From Musa acuminata AAA Group (lineage: Eukaryota; Streptophyta; Magnoliopsida; Zingiberales; Musaceae): 64,000 bases of DNA. The stretch covers positions 17,942,001-18,006,000 of the forward strand of contig NC_088327.1 of the NCBI RefSeq assembly GCF_036884655.1. Reading direction: 5' to 3'. Positions 32,351 to 43,197 of the stretch are shown piece after piece. How positions within the stretch are numbered: position 1 is the first letter of the stretch; each line of letters begins with the position of its first letter. Made by a program: the position numbers and the translations under genes. The notes below the pieces were generated by a model. It did not search any database, had not been told where the DNA came from, and saw only the letters and a program-made list of their open reading frames with translations.

Positions 32351-33800
32351 GCTGTTTCGCTTCCGACCGGTGACTTCCTTGAGGATATTAAGAGGGAATG
32401 ACAAGAAGATCCAAAAACCAGTAAGAACATAAAAAAATTAGAGGAAGCACAAAGCTCCATGGCACATTACAGTTGGGCCTCAAAAGAATTGCAATATAAG
32501 GGACCATTGTGCTTGTGCCAAATTCTACTTGCATCTTCACAAACAGATTTTGGAAAGAGTTATTCCAGATGCAGGACACTAAATTGAAAAGGAGTACGAT
32601 GTATCAGCCATAAACCAATGGCCAGACTGAAGTGGTGAACAGGTGTTTAGAGACATACCTCAGATACTTCACTAGTGACCGACCAAAAGAGTGGACAAAG
32701 TGGCTTCCCTGGGCCGAATGGTGGTATAATATAACTTATCATTCATCCATAAAATATACTCTCTATGAGGCTTTGTATGACTGACCTTCCCCTATGATCC
32801 CAAAATATGTGTTGGGCACCTCTAAAGTGGTACAATAGACAGGGAATTACAAGACAGAGACAAAATGCTGATGTTGCTAAAAGATAATCTCACTACAGCT
32901 CAAGCAAGGATGAAACAACAATATGATCAACATAAAGGCGAAAGAAAATTTTTAGTATAAGAGTTATTCCAGATATAGGACACTAAATTGAAAAGGAGTA
33001 CGACGTATCAGCCATAAACCGACGGCCAGACAGAAGTGGTGAACAGGTGCTTGGAGACATACCTCAAATGCTTCACTAGTGACCGACCAAAAGAGTGGAC
33101 AAAGTGGCTTCCCTAGGCCGAATGGTGGTGTAATATAACTTATCATTCATCCACAAAATGTACTCTCTATAAGGCTTTGTACGACCGACCTTCCCCTGTG
33201 ATCCCAAAATATGTGTTGGGTACCTCCAAAGTGGTACAAGTAGATAGGGAACTACAAGACAGAGATAAAATGCTGAAGTTGCTAAAAGATAATCTCACTA
33301 CAACTCAAGCAAGGATGAAACAACAATATGATCAACACAAAGGCGAAAGAGAATTTTCAGTATAAGATTGGGTCTTCCTACGGCTCCAGCCATACAAACA
33401 AACATCAATCCAGACCAGAGCATCCATAAAGCTTTCACCTCAGTTCTATGGACCCTACTAAATTTTGGAGCACATCGGAACTATAGCATATAGATTGGAC
33501 TTACCCGCCAGCTCCCGAATCCATCCAGCCTTTCATGTGTCATGTTTAAAGCTCAATCTGGGATAAAATGAGACAGCCTAAAGCCATCTACTAAATATGA
33601 CTACTTAAGGAGAACTCTAAACCTAGTCGAGTGCCATTATTGATCGACGGATTGTGACTTGACAACGATGACCCACTATTAAAGTGCTAATACAGTGGGT
33701 GAACTTACTTGCAGAAGGTGCCACTTGAGAGAACTATGATGACTTGGAGATCAAATTTCCAGAATTCATATATTCTCAGCCTCGAGGACAAGGCTAATTT
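32351..33800 (+). pseudogene. pol: Gypsy integrase and C-terminal domain, with internal duplication
   Basis: Integrase fragments include [15 protein letters not shown] and [20 protein letters not shown] sequence and, in the open stretch 33177-33365, MYDRPSPVIPKYVLGTSKVV and QARMKQQYDQHKGEREFSV. Downstream, frames with stops give [32 protein letters not shown] and, near the end, IKVLIQWVNLLAEGAT, which may be a chromodomain that would direct insertion to certain chromatin. The zinc and first catalytic regions of integrase are largely missing after about 32540. Not functional. Confidence 0.8.
32557..33364 (+). repeat. Direct duplication of 404 bp inside gypsy integrase
   Basis: GAGTTATTCCAGAT at 32557 and at 32961 begin two adjacent copies that stay aligned to about 33364, differing by scattered substitutions and a short indel. 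Confidence 0.88.
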
Positions 33801-33814
33801 GAAGAGGGCAGGTC

Positions 33815-34117
33815 TGTTAGGACTCTAGTTAGGAGAGCCCTAATTCAGAGGGGCATTCATGTAAAACCTACCTAGTCGAACCCTATTAAAGAGGTGAAGA
33901 GGCCGGCTAGGGTTAGGAGGTTGTTTCTTAGATAAGAATTAGGAGTTGTAAAGGAATAGTAGTCTTGAGTAGGAGTCATATTAGGAGTTGGTTAGAAGTA
34001 GGAGTCTTGAGTAGGGGTCCTATTAGGAGTTGGGGTTTAGAAGCCCTATAAATAGCCATGTATTCATCCTCTTTTCTCAAGCAATAGATGAATCTTTTAT
34101 GATGCCTTTAAGCAGCT
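33815..34117 (+). mobile_element. Gypsy 3' LTR, truncated
   Basis: Starts TGTTAGGACTCTAG after the purine tract GAAGAGGGCAGG; TATA box at 34047-34054. It stops at about 34117 (GCAGCTT), some 90 bases short of the 5' LTR end, where LTR sequence of another family starts. Confidence 0.85.
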
Positions 34118-34507
34118 TCGATCTAAATAATTATTACAAAGCTTGAATCAAAGTTGTTCGACATGTCATTGGTTCATCGACGCTTTCCTCCGATTCTTCG
34201 GTGCATCGTCCTCTCTTGCAGCCTATTGCCCAATCGGTTAGTTGACCTCCGCAACTCCGATTTCCTTGGCATAATATCTACTCTTCTTAGCTCAATGCCT
34301 GAATCCATGGCCTGTAGCTTTCTATTGATACCTCGATCAATCCTTCGGCTCGATATCCAATCTTCTAACATGCTTTTCTCCGGCCCAACATGATTCTTTC
34401 TGCTTCAATTGTCTCTCTTTGATCGAAGCTTCCTACATCACTCAAAACGTAGATCAAATCATAAACACTATCAATTGGTTTCATCATGAAAATTTAAGAT
34501 TCAATAA
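34118..34507 (-). mobile_element. LTR fragment of the SIRE-like/gag-only superfamily
   Basis: Matches the outer 390 bases of these LTRs on the minus strand, ending AAGATTCAATA. It probably continues the LTR broken at 4287; about 400 bases from the middle of that LTR are missing. Confidence 0.7.
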
Positions 34508-35511
34508 GGAGGAGAGGGAGAGAGAGGAGAATAGGAGGAGGCATCCAAAACGAACCTAGCCCATGGCCCTTTGGTTCCCTCCTATTTATAGAGGTCTCCT
34601 ATTAACTTAACCCTAATGGATCCTACCATATTAGGTACTAGATCTCTATCCAACTACCGAAGCCTCTTAGATCAGTAGATCTCTGCCCAATAATCTCTCA
34701 TTGGCTCTTATTGGATCTCATCCATAGGATCCAATAATTCAAGGGCTTATTAGATATCCAGTAAGATAGGGGCTCCAACAAATATATAATATATAAACCT
34801 CTACTCATTGCAACACCTACCATATGTGTGTGACCCTTTAGGTCGAATATCGAGTTGGCTATGAATCATATCTATCAAAACTCCTTCTAACTCAGTAAAT
34901 TATTATCTCTATAATAATTCACTCGGCTCATCGACTACACCGTAGTCCCTAGACGATATAAGAGAATTCAATCAATTGGACCTGTCTATCCTCAATTATC
35001 GTGTATCTATAACCATTGATCTATCTAATACCCTAAAGACCACATACCGGGCATGGTGCTGTCAGGCCCATATGGTTTCTACTCGAGTCTCGCTATAATC
35101 GGATTCTCCTAGAAAACTCTTTCTCTCTCAATCCAAATGACCCTGGTTGCGGATTTATCTGAGTAAGAACACATGGAATATTCCTCCCATGACATCAAGA
35201 GCAAATGATCCTCTATCGATACTCAATAGCCCCTATAAGGTTGGATACCACTTCCGATGACCAGTTGTGCTAGATCTAGAACTTTCAAGTCTATAAGTTC
35301 GGTATCAAAAAGTGGACTACTCATAAAAGATATCCTTGCTGTCTCAAGTCTAAGGACTAGATATACCACTAGGACTATGGAATCGCTATATGATAATAAG
35401 GCATCATCAACCATCCAGCATTCCGTGAGCGAATCAATCAATGAACTCTTTCTCCAATGAGCACCTGCATTGTATCCCTATTGTTTCCATACGAGCAGCT
35501 ATAAGACCAAC
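34508..35511 (-). mobile_element. Copia LTR, first part (unrelated to the SIRE-like family)
   Basis: Homologous to 56801-58127. TATA box on the minus strand at 34583-34590. No ORF has family support. Interrupted at 35511 by the minus-strand gypsy and resumed at 40935. Confidence 0.75.
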
Positions 35512-35892
35512 TATTAGAACCCTTATAGATTCTAAACTTGGGGTTGATCTCTTTAGGGGATCAGCCTCCTTGAAACTCTCTCTATAGGGGTTCCTTCCTC
35601 CAAATTACTATTCAAAGACTACAGAAAAGATTCATCTATTGCTTATCAAAAGAGGATGAATACATAGCTATTTATAGGGTTTCTAAACCCTAACTCCTAA
35701 TAGCACTCCTACTCAAGACTCCTAATAGGACTCCTACTCAAGACTCCTATTCCTTTACAATTCCTAATTCTTCTATAAGAAATAACCTCCAAACCCTAGC
35801 CGGCCTCTTCACCTCTTTAATAGGGGGTGGCTTAGGTAGGTTTTACATGAATGCCTCTCTCAATTAGGACTCTCCTAGCTAGAGTCCTAACA
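35512..35892 (-). mobile_element. 3' LTR of the minus-strand gypsy
   Basis: 381 bp; plus-strand start TATTAGAACCC (TG changed to TA), end AGTCCTAACA. TATA box at 35669-35676. A pyrimidine run (TACCTGCCCCTTC) at 35893 is the complement of the polypurine tract. Confidence 0.85.
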
Positions 35893-37650
35893 TACCTGCC
35901 CCTTCAAATCAGCCTTGTCCTTGAGGCTGACAATCCATGAATTCTAGAAATTTAATCTTCAAGTCGTCATAGTTCTCCCAAGTGGCACCTTCTACTGGTA
36001 TGTTCACTGACTCTATTAGCATTTTAGTAGTGGGTCATTGTCGTTGTGTCACGATCCGTCAATCAATAATGGTACTCGATTGGGTTTGGAGTTCTCCTTG
36101 GGTAGTCATATTTTGTGGGTGGCTTTGGGCTATCTCCAAGCACTTGTTTACCACTTCCATCTGGCTATCGGTTTGCAGGTAATACGTTGTACTCCTTTTC
36201 AATTTAGCACTCTTATAGCGTAATTTTTTGAGTCTCAATTGTAATGTGCCATGGAGCTTGATGCTTTCTCTAATTTTTTTTTTTATGATCTTACTAGTCT
36301 CCGGATCTTCCTGCCATTCCCTCTTAATATCCTCAGGGATGTTGCTAGTCAAAAGTGAAATGGCCAAAAATTCAGCTTGCTTGGGTAGCCGTGAAAGCGC
36401 ATCTACAACAATATTTTCTTTCCCCTTTTTGTAAGTTATTTCATAATCATATCCAAAAAGCTTTATTTCCCATTTTTGCTGCTCGGGGGAAGATATTTTC
36501 TCCAAGAAATATTTTAGGCTTTTATGGTCGGTCTTGATTTGAAAGCATCACCCGATCAAGTACGATCTTCATTTAGCCACCGAATGCACAATCGCGAGCA
36601 TCTCCTTATAAAAAATAGTCATTTTGAGATGGGAATGAGATAATGCCTTACTAGTGTAAGTGAGGGGGCGATCATCTTGCATTAGTACAACACCAATTCT
36701 GACTCCGGAGGCATTGACTTTAATAACGAAAGTCTTGCCGAAGTCGAGTAGCGCTAGTACGGGCATTGTCGTCATTGCAGCTTTAAGTTTGTCGAAGGTG
36801 GTGGTGGCTTTGTCCAACCATTGAAAAGCATATTTTTTCAGCAAGGAAGTAAGTGGTGCACTGATCTTCCCATCATTTTTTACAAACTTGCGGTAGTAGC
36901 CTATTAAAGCAAGAAAGCCACGTAGCAATTTTATGTTCCTCGAGGTCGGCCAGTTCTACATTGCTCAAATTTTGGAGGGGTCCACTATCACACCTTCCTT
37001 TGATATGATATGCCTAAGATATTCCACCTTCTGTTGAAGAAAGCAAAATTTCGTAGTGGTCGTTGTGTGTTCAAAAGGTGGTTTTCGGTATGTCTTCTTT
37101 GCACACTCGTATTTGATGATACCTGGATCAAAGATCCATATTTATGAAGATTTGTGCTCTCTTTCATCTAGCAATTCATCTACTATTGGAATAAGGGATT
37201 TGTCCTTGATGGTTATGCCATTGAGAGCTCAATAATCAACACACAATCGCCATGTTACGTCCTTCTTTCGTACGAGGAGCACCGGTGAAGAGTAGGGGCT
37301 GCAACTTAGCTGAATAACTCCTGTTTCAAGCATCTCTTTTACAATCCTTTCTATTTCAACCTTCTAGAGATGTGGATACTGATATGGCTGAGTTTTTACT
37401 AGAGATTTTCCTAGAAGAATCGTTATACAATGATCATGCCGATGGGTAAGAGGTAGGTTTCTCGGTTCATCAAATATATCTGAAAATTCAACAAGCAAAG
37501 GAAGTAGATTTGGATCTTCAAATTCTGTTAGCTCTCCCTTAGTTTGCTGCTCAAATTGTACCAAAAAGCCACTACATACTTTATGCAAAACCTTCTCCAT
37601 TTGTTATGTGCAAATCTTCGTTACGTCGCCCCTATGTTTCCCGTGCAGTA
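35893..37650 (-). pseudogene. pol: Gypsy reverse transcriptase, RNase H and integrase remnants
   Basis: From the right: 37600-37364 holds [19 protein letters not shown] of the RT lead-in, then RT fragments in several frames. 36928-36569 has GFLALIGYYRKFVKNDGKI and the start of RNase H, VIKVNASGVRIG, where the catalytic Asp of VxVDAS is Asn. 36505-36059 has SPEQQKWEIKLFGYDYEI and NIVVDALSRLPKQAEF, then jumps from integrase N-terminal sequence to its far end, so the integrase core is deleted. The region would have supplied replication and insertion enzymes but is dead. Confidence 0.83.
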
Positions 37651-39070
37651 TCACCTGTTTCTCCTTACTGTAAAATTCCATAATTAGTTTCATAAAATTT
37701 CAAGAATCATCACCTAATATCGTCAATCATTTATTCTAAGCATGGCCTCATGGTCATCAAGAGGAAGGAGAAAGAAATATGCAATTAACTCTTGGTCCTG
37801 CAGTAATAGTTTCGCCCGCGGGTATCTTTGGTCGCACTTTAGGGTTCTACCATCGGTGACCTTAACATCAAACCTGCTACAATTCTCGATAGGTAAGGCC
37901 ATCTGGACAGAAACCTTACTGTTTAGAAAGTTATTAGTGCTACTCGTGTCGATGAGAACAGTGATCAGTTATTGTTTGAGAAGGCCTCCAACTTTCATCG
38001 TTTGTGGGTTTGAGTAGCCGGCTAGTACGTGTACTGTAACGTCGGTCGGTTGTGGCTCTTCTTCTGCATCTTCTTCTTTATGTTCAAGACTCTCTTTTAA
38101 ATTTTCAATGATCTCTTTTTCTACTGGTTCAATCATAAGAAGTCTCCCTTTTCTACAGCGATGCTCGCGGCTCCACGGCTCGTCGTAGTGCCAACATATC
38201 TCCTTCGCATATCGCTCCCGAAGCTCTGCTTTTGTCAACATTTTTAGTGCAGGGACTTGGTTGACATTAGGGGGGCTGAGGGCTTCAGTATTTCTGGTCA
38301 ATGAGCGACCCTAGTCCTCCGAGCTTCATGGTTCAATCGCTCTTCTTGATGTCATGCGAAAGAGATGGCTGCCATAAGCATGTACGGTTGTTGTGCTTTA
38401 ACTTCACCCTAGATCTCCGGCTACAAGCCCTCAATGAAGTTCTCCAATAGCTATTTTTTAGATCAATCATGAGTTTGATTAGATAACCTTTCAAACCTGG
38501 TTTGGTACTCCTGAATGGTGGAGGTTTGTCGGATTTTTGCTAGTTGTCCGTCAATGTTCTCGTAATCGGTTGGTCTGAAGCGAATCAGAAGTCCTTCTTT
38601 GAATTGTCACCATAACAGGATTCCATGAGTGTGTTCAAACTAGTCAAACCACTGTATGGCATCCCCTTCAAGATGTATAGCCGTAATTTTCACTATAGAT
38701 GCATTCGCGGTTTTGTGGTACTAAAAATATTGCTCCGTGTGCGAGATCCAATCAATCGGGTCTCCTTCTTCCCATCTAGGGAAGTCCACTCTCATGTGTG
38801 GATAATTGGGATCGATCATAGAACCTCCCCTCTCTTAGAAGTCATCTTTTTAGGCTTGGTGCAATTGGTTAGAGCTATCCCCTTGATGTGATTTCTTCAG
38901 GCTTGGTGGTCGGCCCAAACTAAGTTCGGTAAAGAGAGTCTGAATCTTATCTTCCATTCGTGCCTCGAAGGTTTTGAATTTAGAATTGATTGCCTCTTTA
39001 GATGCCATAGTATATGCCTCCAAATCTATGATGTTAAGATCTCTCTTTTGTTGTCGGGTTAAAGGCATGG
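37651..39070 (-). pseudogene. gag: Gypsy gag, zinc-knuckle-like segment and aspartic protease
   Basis: Gag starts at 39068 (MPLTRQQKRDLNIIDLEAYT) and the open stretch continues to 38850 with SKFKTFEARMEDKIQTLF. The gag core (MRVDFPRWEEGDPIDWISH, QLAKIRQTSTIQEYQTRFE) follows in interrupted frames. 38301-37969 includes CWHYDEPWSREHRCRKGRLL, a knuckle-like segment, and ends at a stop just before the protease. There LIDTSSTNNFLNSKV has DTS where the active site DTG or DSG is expected, so the protease is probably inactive. Protease C-terminal segments reach about 37700. Confidence 0.83.
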
Positions 39071-40507
39071 ATAGGTTGAGAGAAGTGATGGTCGAAAGGG
39101 TTAGTGGATTGGTGGATATAGGCTGTGATTTAGGTTTGTTTTGGGTGTAGTTTGAGGGTCTGGTTTGGTGAAGTTTTAGGGCTATGGATGAAAGTTTTAG
39201 ATCTATTGTAGATGGCAGTAAAGGTTTGATAGAAATCAATGGAAGTTGCTGCAGGTATGTATTGTCTTGTAAGAGCAGAATTGTCGTCGAAGAAATAATG
39301 GTTTCTTAATGAAATTTTTACCAAAAACTTGAGAAACTTGAGGAGGGAATTGACAGAAAAATATTATTTTATATGACAGTAAAAATGTCCAATTTAATCA
39401 AGAAAATTTTGGCAGTATAATAACAAGGAAATTGGTGCAAGTTGCGATAGCAAAATTCTTGTCGAAAAATTTTAGCAGTTTGCAACGAAAATTTGCAGCA
39501 ATATAAAATCGTTTTTAGAAATATATTCCTCAATAGATCAATTATAGATGGAAGTCAAGATGATCTATGAAGTGTATAAGAAATTTTATTCAAAAAAGAG
39601 TGCAAATAGATGGGTTAAGGCAACAATATGCGGTTGAAATTTTCTGCATTATAGATTTTCAAGTATAGTAGATTGGACGTAAAAGATCAGTGATTTATAT
39701 TAAGAATTTTTTGACAAAAAAAAAGAAAAATCTACTGATAGGAAGTGTCAAAGCTATCATAAAAATTTCATAGATATTTGGATAGAAAAAATATAGTAGC
39801 AAGATCAAACAATCTGTGCTATGCGGCTAGAATTTTACTGTGCAGATTTTCACGTATAGCGGTTTAGATATAAAAGATCAATAGTTTATATTTAGAATTT
39901 TTTGACAAAACCAAAGGAAAATCTGCTATTAGGAAGTATCAAAGCTGTCATAAAAATTTTATAGAGATTTAGATAGAAAAACATAGCAGCAAGATCAAAC
40001 AAACTATGCTATGCGATTGGAATTTTATAGTATAGATTTTCAAGTATAGCAGATTAGACGTAAAAGATTAATAGTTTATATTGAGAATTTTTTAATAAAA
40101 CTAAAAGAAAATCTGCTATTAGGAAGTGTGAAAGCTATCATAAAAATTTTGTAGAGATTTGGATAGAAAATATATGGTAGCAAGATCAAACAGATTGTGC
40201 TATGCAGTTGGAATTATGCAATGTATCTTTCATCGTAGAGATGAAAAATTTACAATGAAAAATTTATGCAGCAATATAGGAACAATTATTTTTTTGGATT
40301 TTCAATTAAGGATAACTGAATTGTAGCAGCAATAAGGTAGAAAACCAGAACCTATTATAATTCATGGGGAGATCAAAGGATGATCCGCGATGGTGGAGAT
40401 GATGACAGAATTTGGCGACGATATTTTAAGCAATTGTGGGAATTGCTTTGGGCAGTTGTGAAGGGCTAATGGATGGCTATGGAAGGGCAACGAGATGCCA
40501 AGAATGC
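39071..40507 (-). other. Gypsy 5' leader with tandem repeats
   Basis: Non-coding leader between the primer site (about 40508-40522) and gag. It holds the repeat block at 39640-40230 and, near 40360-40500, sequence related to the duplicated leader block of the sister element (complement of CATCATCTCCACCACCAT). Confidence 0.75.
39640..40230 (-). repeat. About three copies of a 190-bp tandem repeat
   Basis: GGAAGTGTCAAAGCTATCAT-like starts occur at 39741, 39932 and 40122 (spacing 191 and 190). A partial unit lies before the first. The plus-strand relative has only one copy, near 5220-5300. Confidence 0.85.
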
Positions 40508-40522
40508 TGCTCTGATACTAAG
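40508..40522 (-). promoter_or_regulatory. Gypsy primer-binding site
   Basis: The complement of GCTCTGATACTAAG reads CTTAGTATCAGAGC, one change from the tRNA-Met motif, adjacent to the 5' LTR. Confidence 0.8.
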
Positions 40523-40929
40523 TGTTAGAACCCTTATAGATTCTAAACTTGGGATTGATCTCTTTAGGGGATCGGCCTCCTTGGAACTCTATAGGGGTTC
40601 CTTCCTCCAAATTGCTGCTCAAATGCTGCAGAAAAGATTCATCTATTGCTTATCAAAAGAGAATAAATACATGGCTATTTATAGGGTTTCTAAACCCTAA
40701 CTCCTAATAGCACTCCTACTCAAGACTCCTACTCAATTAAGACTCCTACTCAAGACTCCTAATAGGACTCATACTTAAGACTCCTATTTCTTTACAACTC
40801 CTAATTCTTCTCTAAGAAATAACCTCCAAATCCTAGTCAACCTCTTTACTTCTTTAATAGGGGTCGAATTAGATAGGTTTTACATGAATGCCCCTCTCAA
40901 TTAGGACTCTCCTAGCTAGAGTCCTAACA
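40523..40929 (-). mobile_element. 5' LTR of the minus-strand gypsy
   Basis: 407 bp, TGTTAGAACCC to AGTCCTAACA on the plus strand; TATA box at 40676-40683. It has an extra CTCCTACTCAAGACT-like unit compared with the 3' LTR. Confidence 0.87.
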
Positions 40930-40934
40930 CCAGC

Positions 40935-41102
40935 TGCCTCTATCATATAGACGGGTATATAGTATACCAATCTATCCGGTTATCTCGATGTCTCTCTCGA
41001 GTAACCTATGACCAGGATTATTTAGGGTCTGTATTTAAAAGTGAATTGGTATCATTATCGTGATCTCATCACGATCTGATTCCTATTGCACAGATCCATA
41101 GA

Positions 41103-41146
<44 letters not shown>

Positions 41147-41260
41147 ACAAGTAACATAATATGATAAAATACTAAATAATATAATAAGTAAAAATAGTGT
41201 GTGTCATGTCACATGTGCCATCACTCACGTGATTGGCTTGTATGGCACCTATGACTAACA
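40935..41260 (-). mobile_element. Copia LTR, second part
   Basis: Continues 34508-35511 after the duplicated CCAAC/CCAGC and ends CCTATGACTAACA. No polypurine tract follows, unlike the related LTR at 58127, so this may be a solo or 5' LTR. Confidence 0.7.
41109..41143. repeat. TA microsatellite
   Basis: About 17 uninterrupted TA units within the copia LTR; the related LTR near 57988 has only a few. Confidence 0.95.
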
Positions 41261-41569
41261 TTCCTTCATCTATGGACTTGGATATGCATTTTAAGGGATA
41301 TTTGATCTCTTCTATGTGAGATTGTTTCACACATCTTAAGTAGTTTTCAGTTTTTCACGTTTATCGCTCTCAATCATTGCACGATGATTTGATATGATTC
41401 TTTTAGAAAACTAGTTTGGTTTTTTATTTTTCATTGTGCATGTGATCCTCTCTACGATTTCCCAATAGAGCCAGCTCAAATAGTGACCATGGAGAAGTGA
41501 TAGTAGCAGGATTGGGACTCCCAACCGAGGGCCCTATAGGAGAGACAAGGGTGGCCCTTGAGAGGCTGC
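41261..41569 (-). other. Flank of the second gag-only element; probably part of an old gypsy-type element
   Basis: No recognisable ORF. It joins 52980-54263 across the insertion because the flanking GCTGC is duplicated. See the entry at 52980. Confidence 0.4.
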
Positions 41570-43147
41570 TGTTGAATCTCGGATTTTGATGATTAAACTA
41601 ATTGATTGTGTTTATATGTTTAACTGCATTTTGAGTGATGCAAGTCTACTTGAACAGGATTAGACAATTAAGGTAGAAGGAATTGACGTTGCGCCGAAGA
41701 AGATCACGTTAGGATATTGGATGGCAGAAGGCTTCGGACGTCGGGCATCGGGCCAAGAGCGGAATTGCACGAAGGATATCGGGGTTGCGGAGGTCAACCA
41801 CCAATTGGGCAACAAGTCGCAAGAGAGGACGATGCGCTGAAGAATCGGACGAAGCGCCAACCAATGACGTGCCGGGTAACAGAATATCAATTCACGTTGT
41901 AATAATTGTCTAGATCGGAGTAGAGTTTTGGCTTGTGTGTGCAGGATTAACTATGATAACATTGAAGACATAAAGCGAAACAAAGTGTCAGAGTCAAGCA
42001 CAAAGGATTTGTTGCGAGTTCGAGAGTTCGACGCAAGTCCGAAGGTTCGTCGGGAATGCTGCTGGAACTAGCCGAGAATGAGTAGGGAGCTTGCCGAAGG
42101 GTTTTTCTAAAGCTCGCTGGAAGGTTCGTTGGAAGTTCGCAGAGCTCACCGAGAAAGATCGGAGCTTACCAAAGAAGCTCGTTGGAACTCGCCAAGATCA
42201 AATCGTGAAGTCTAGGAGCTTGCCGGGAGTCCGCAGAATGGTTTCCGAGAGTTCGTCGGAAGACCGCTGGAAGATCACCGGAAGCTTGCCGGAAAAAGTC
42301 TTGACTTATGGACTTTGTAATAGCTTAAGAAATGTCTTTAAATTCGTAGTTAGTACATTAATTAGGGTTAGGATTAGGTGTTAATCCTATAACCCAATTA
42401 GGGGCCAATTGAGCCCAAAATTAGACTTGGTTTGGGCTGGAATTAAAGCCCAACCAGTGATTAGAAGGGTCTGGCGGTGGCACCGCCCTAGCACCCGAGA
42501 CCAGGCGGTGGCACCGCCTGTACTCTATCAGTGTCAGACACTGACAGGCGGTGGCACCGCCACTGACAGGCGGTGGTACCGCCAGTCTCGAAAACCCAAA
42601 AGGAATTCAAATTTGGAGCCCAAATTTGAATCCTCTTGGGGCCTATAAATACCCCTCAATTCTCAACTGAGAACACAACCTTTGAAAAAGCAATAGTTTG
42701 AGTTAAGAGCTTTAGAATAGTCTTTGCAAGCCTTGTTTTTCATATTGCTTAAGTGTTCACCTCCTCCTATCTTGTTGAAAAGAATTGTAAGAGTGTGAAC
42801 CACTTGTAAAGGTTGTAAGAGGGGTATTAGTCCTTCCCCTACAAGATATTTGCTAGTGGAAGTTGGAAACCTCTTCGAAGAAGGCTTCGCAAGTGGATGT
42901 AGGTCATTTTGACTGGACCACTTTAAAAGCTGCTGCGTTATCTGGTTTGCATCCTACTCTTGCCATTTACATATTGCAAACTTCGCTACTTAGTTACTAC
43001 GCTTCCATATGTTTCTAAGTTATCAAGCTTCTAAAATCGGTTTCCATTGATATTGCTTTTCATCGTACGAAAGATTTCTCCAAAACCGAAGTTTTAATCC
43101 GCTGCACTAATTCACCCCCCCCTCTTAGTGCGGCTCCGATCCTAACA
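41570..43147 (+). mobile_element. 5' LTR of the second gag-only element
   Basis: 1578 bp, TGTTGAATCTCGG to GATCCTAACA. Palindromic array at 42470-42590, TATA box at 42644-42651. The primer-binding site ATTGGTATCAGAGCC follows at 43148-43162. Confidence 0.9.
42470..42590 (+). repeat. Palindromic array in the 5' LTR
   Basis: Contains GGCGGTGGCACCGCC three or more times, including two copies separated by CACTGACA. Confidence 0.82.
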
Positions 43148-43197
43148 ATTGGTATCAGAGCCTGGTGTTTTTCATTTCGGATTTACACCCGAGAGAA

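Larger units (their letters stand above)
4288..34117 (+). mobile_element. Ty3/gypsy retrotransposon, split by two large insertions
   Basis: Gypsy element of about 5.8 kb once the guests at 6813-23205 and 24040-31699 are removed, close in size to its relative at 35512-40929. Order: 5' LTR, tRNA-Met primer site, gag, zinc-knuckle-like segment, aspartic protease, reverse transcriptase, RNase H, integrase, a tail that may be a chromodomain, polypurine tract, truncated 3' LTR. Short LTRs and the order RT-RNase H-integrase fit a chromovirus, possibly Reina-like; the lineage call is tentative. All coding parts carry stops and frameshifts. It landed in the 5' LTR of the left-edge element. Confidence 0.85.
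35512..40929 (-). mobile_element. Minus-strand gypsy element, deletion-bearing
   Basis: Same family as 4288-34117. 5418 bp between CCAAC (35507-35511) and CCAGC (40930-40934), a duplication with one change. The empty site is visible at about 57810, where GAGACCAACTGCATCC reads through. LTRs 35512-35892 and 40523-40929. Gag, protease, RT and RNase H are recognisable but broken; most of integrase is deleted. Confidence 0.88.
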
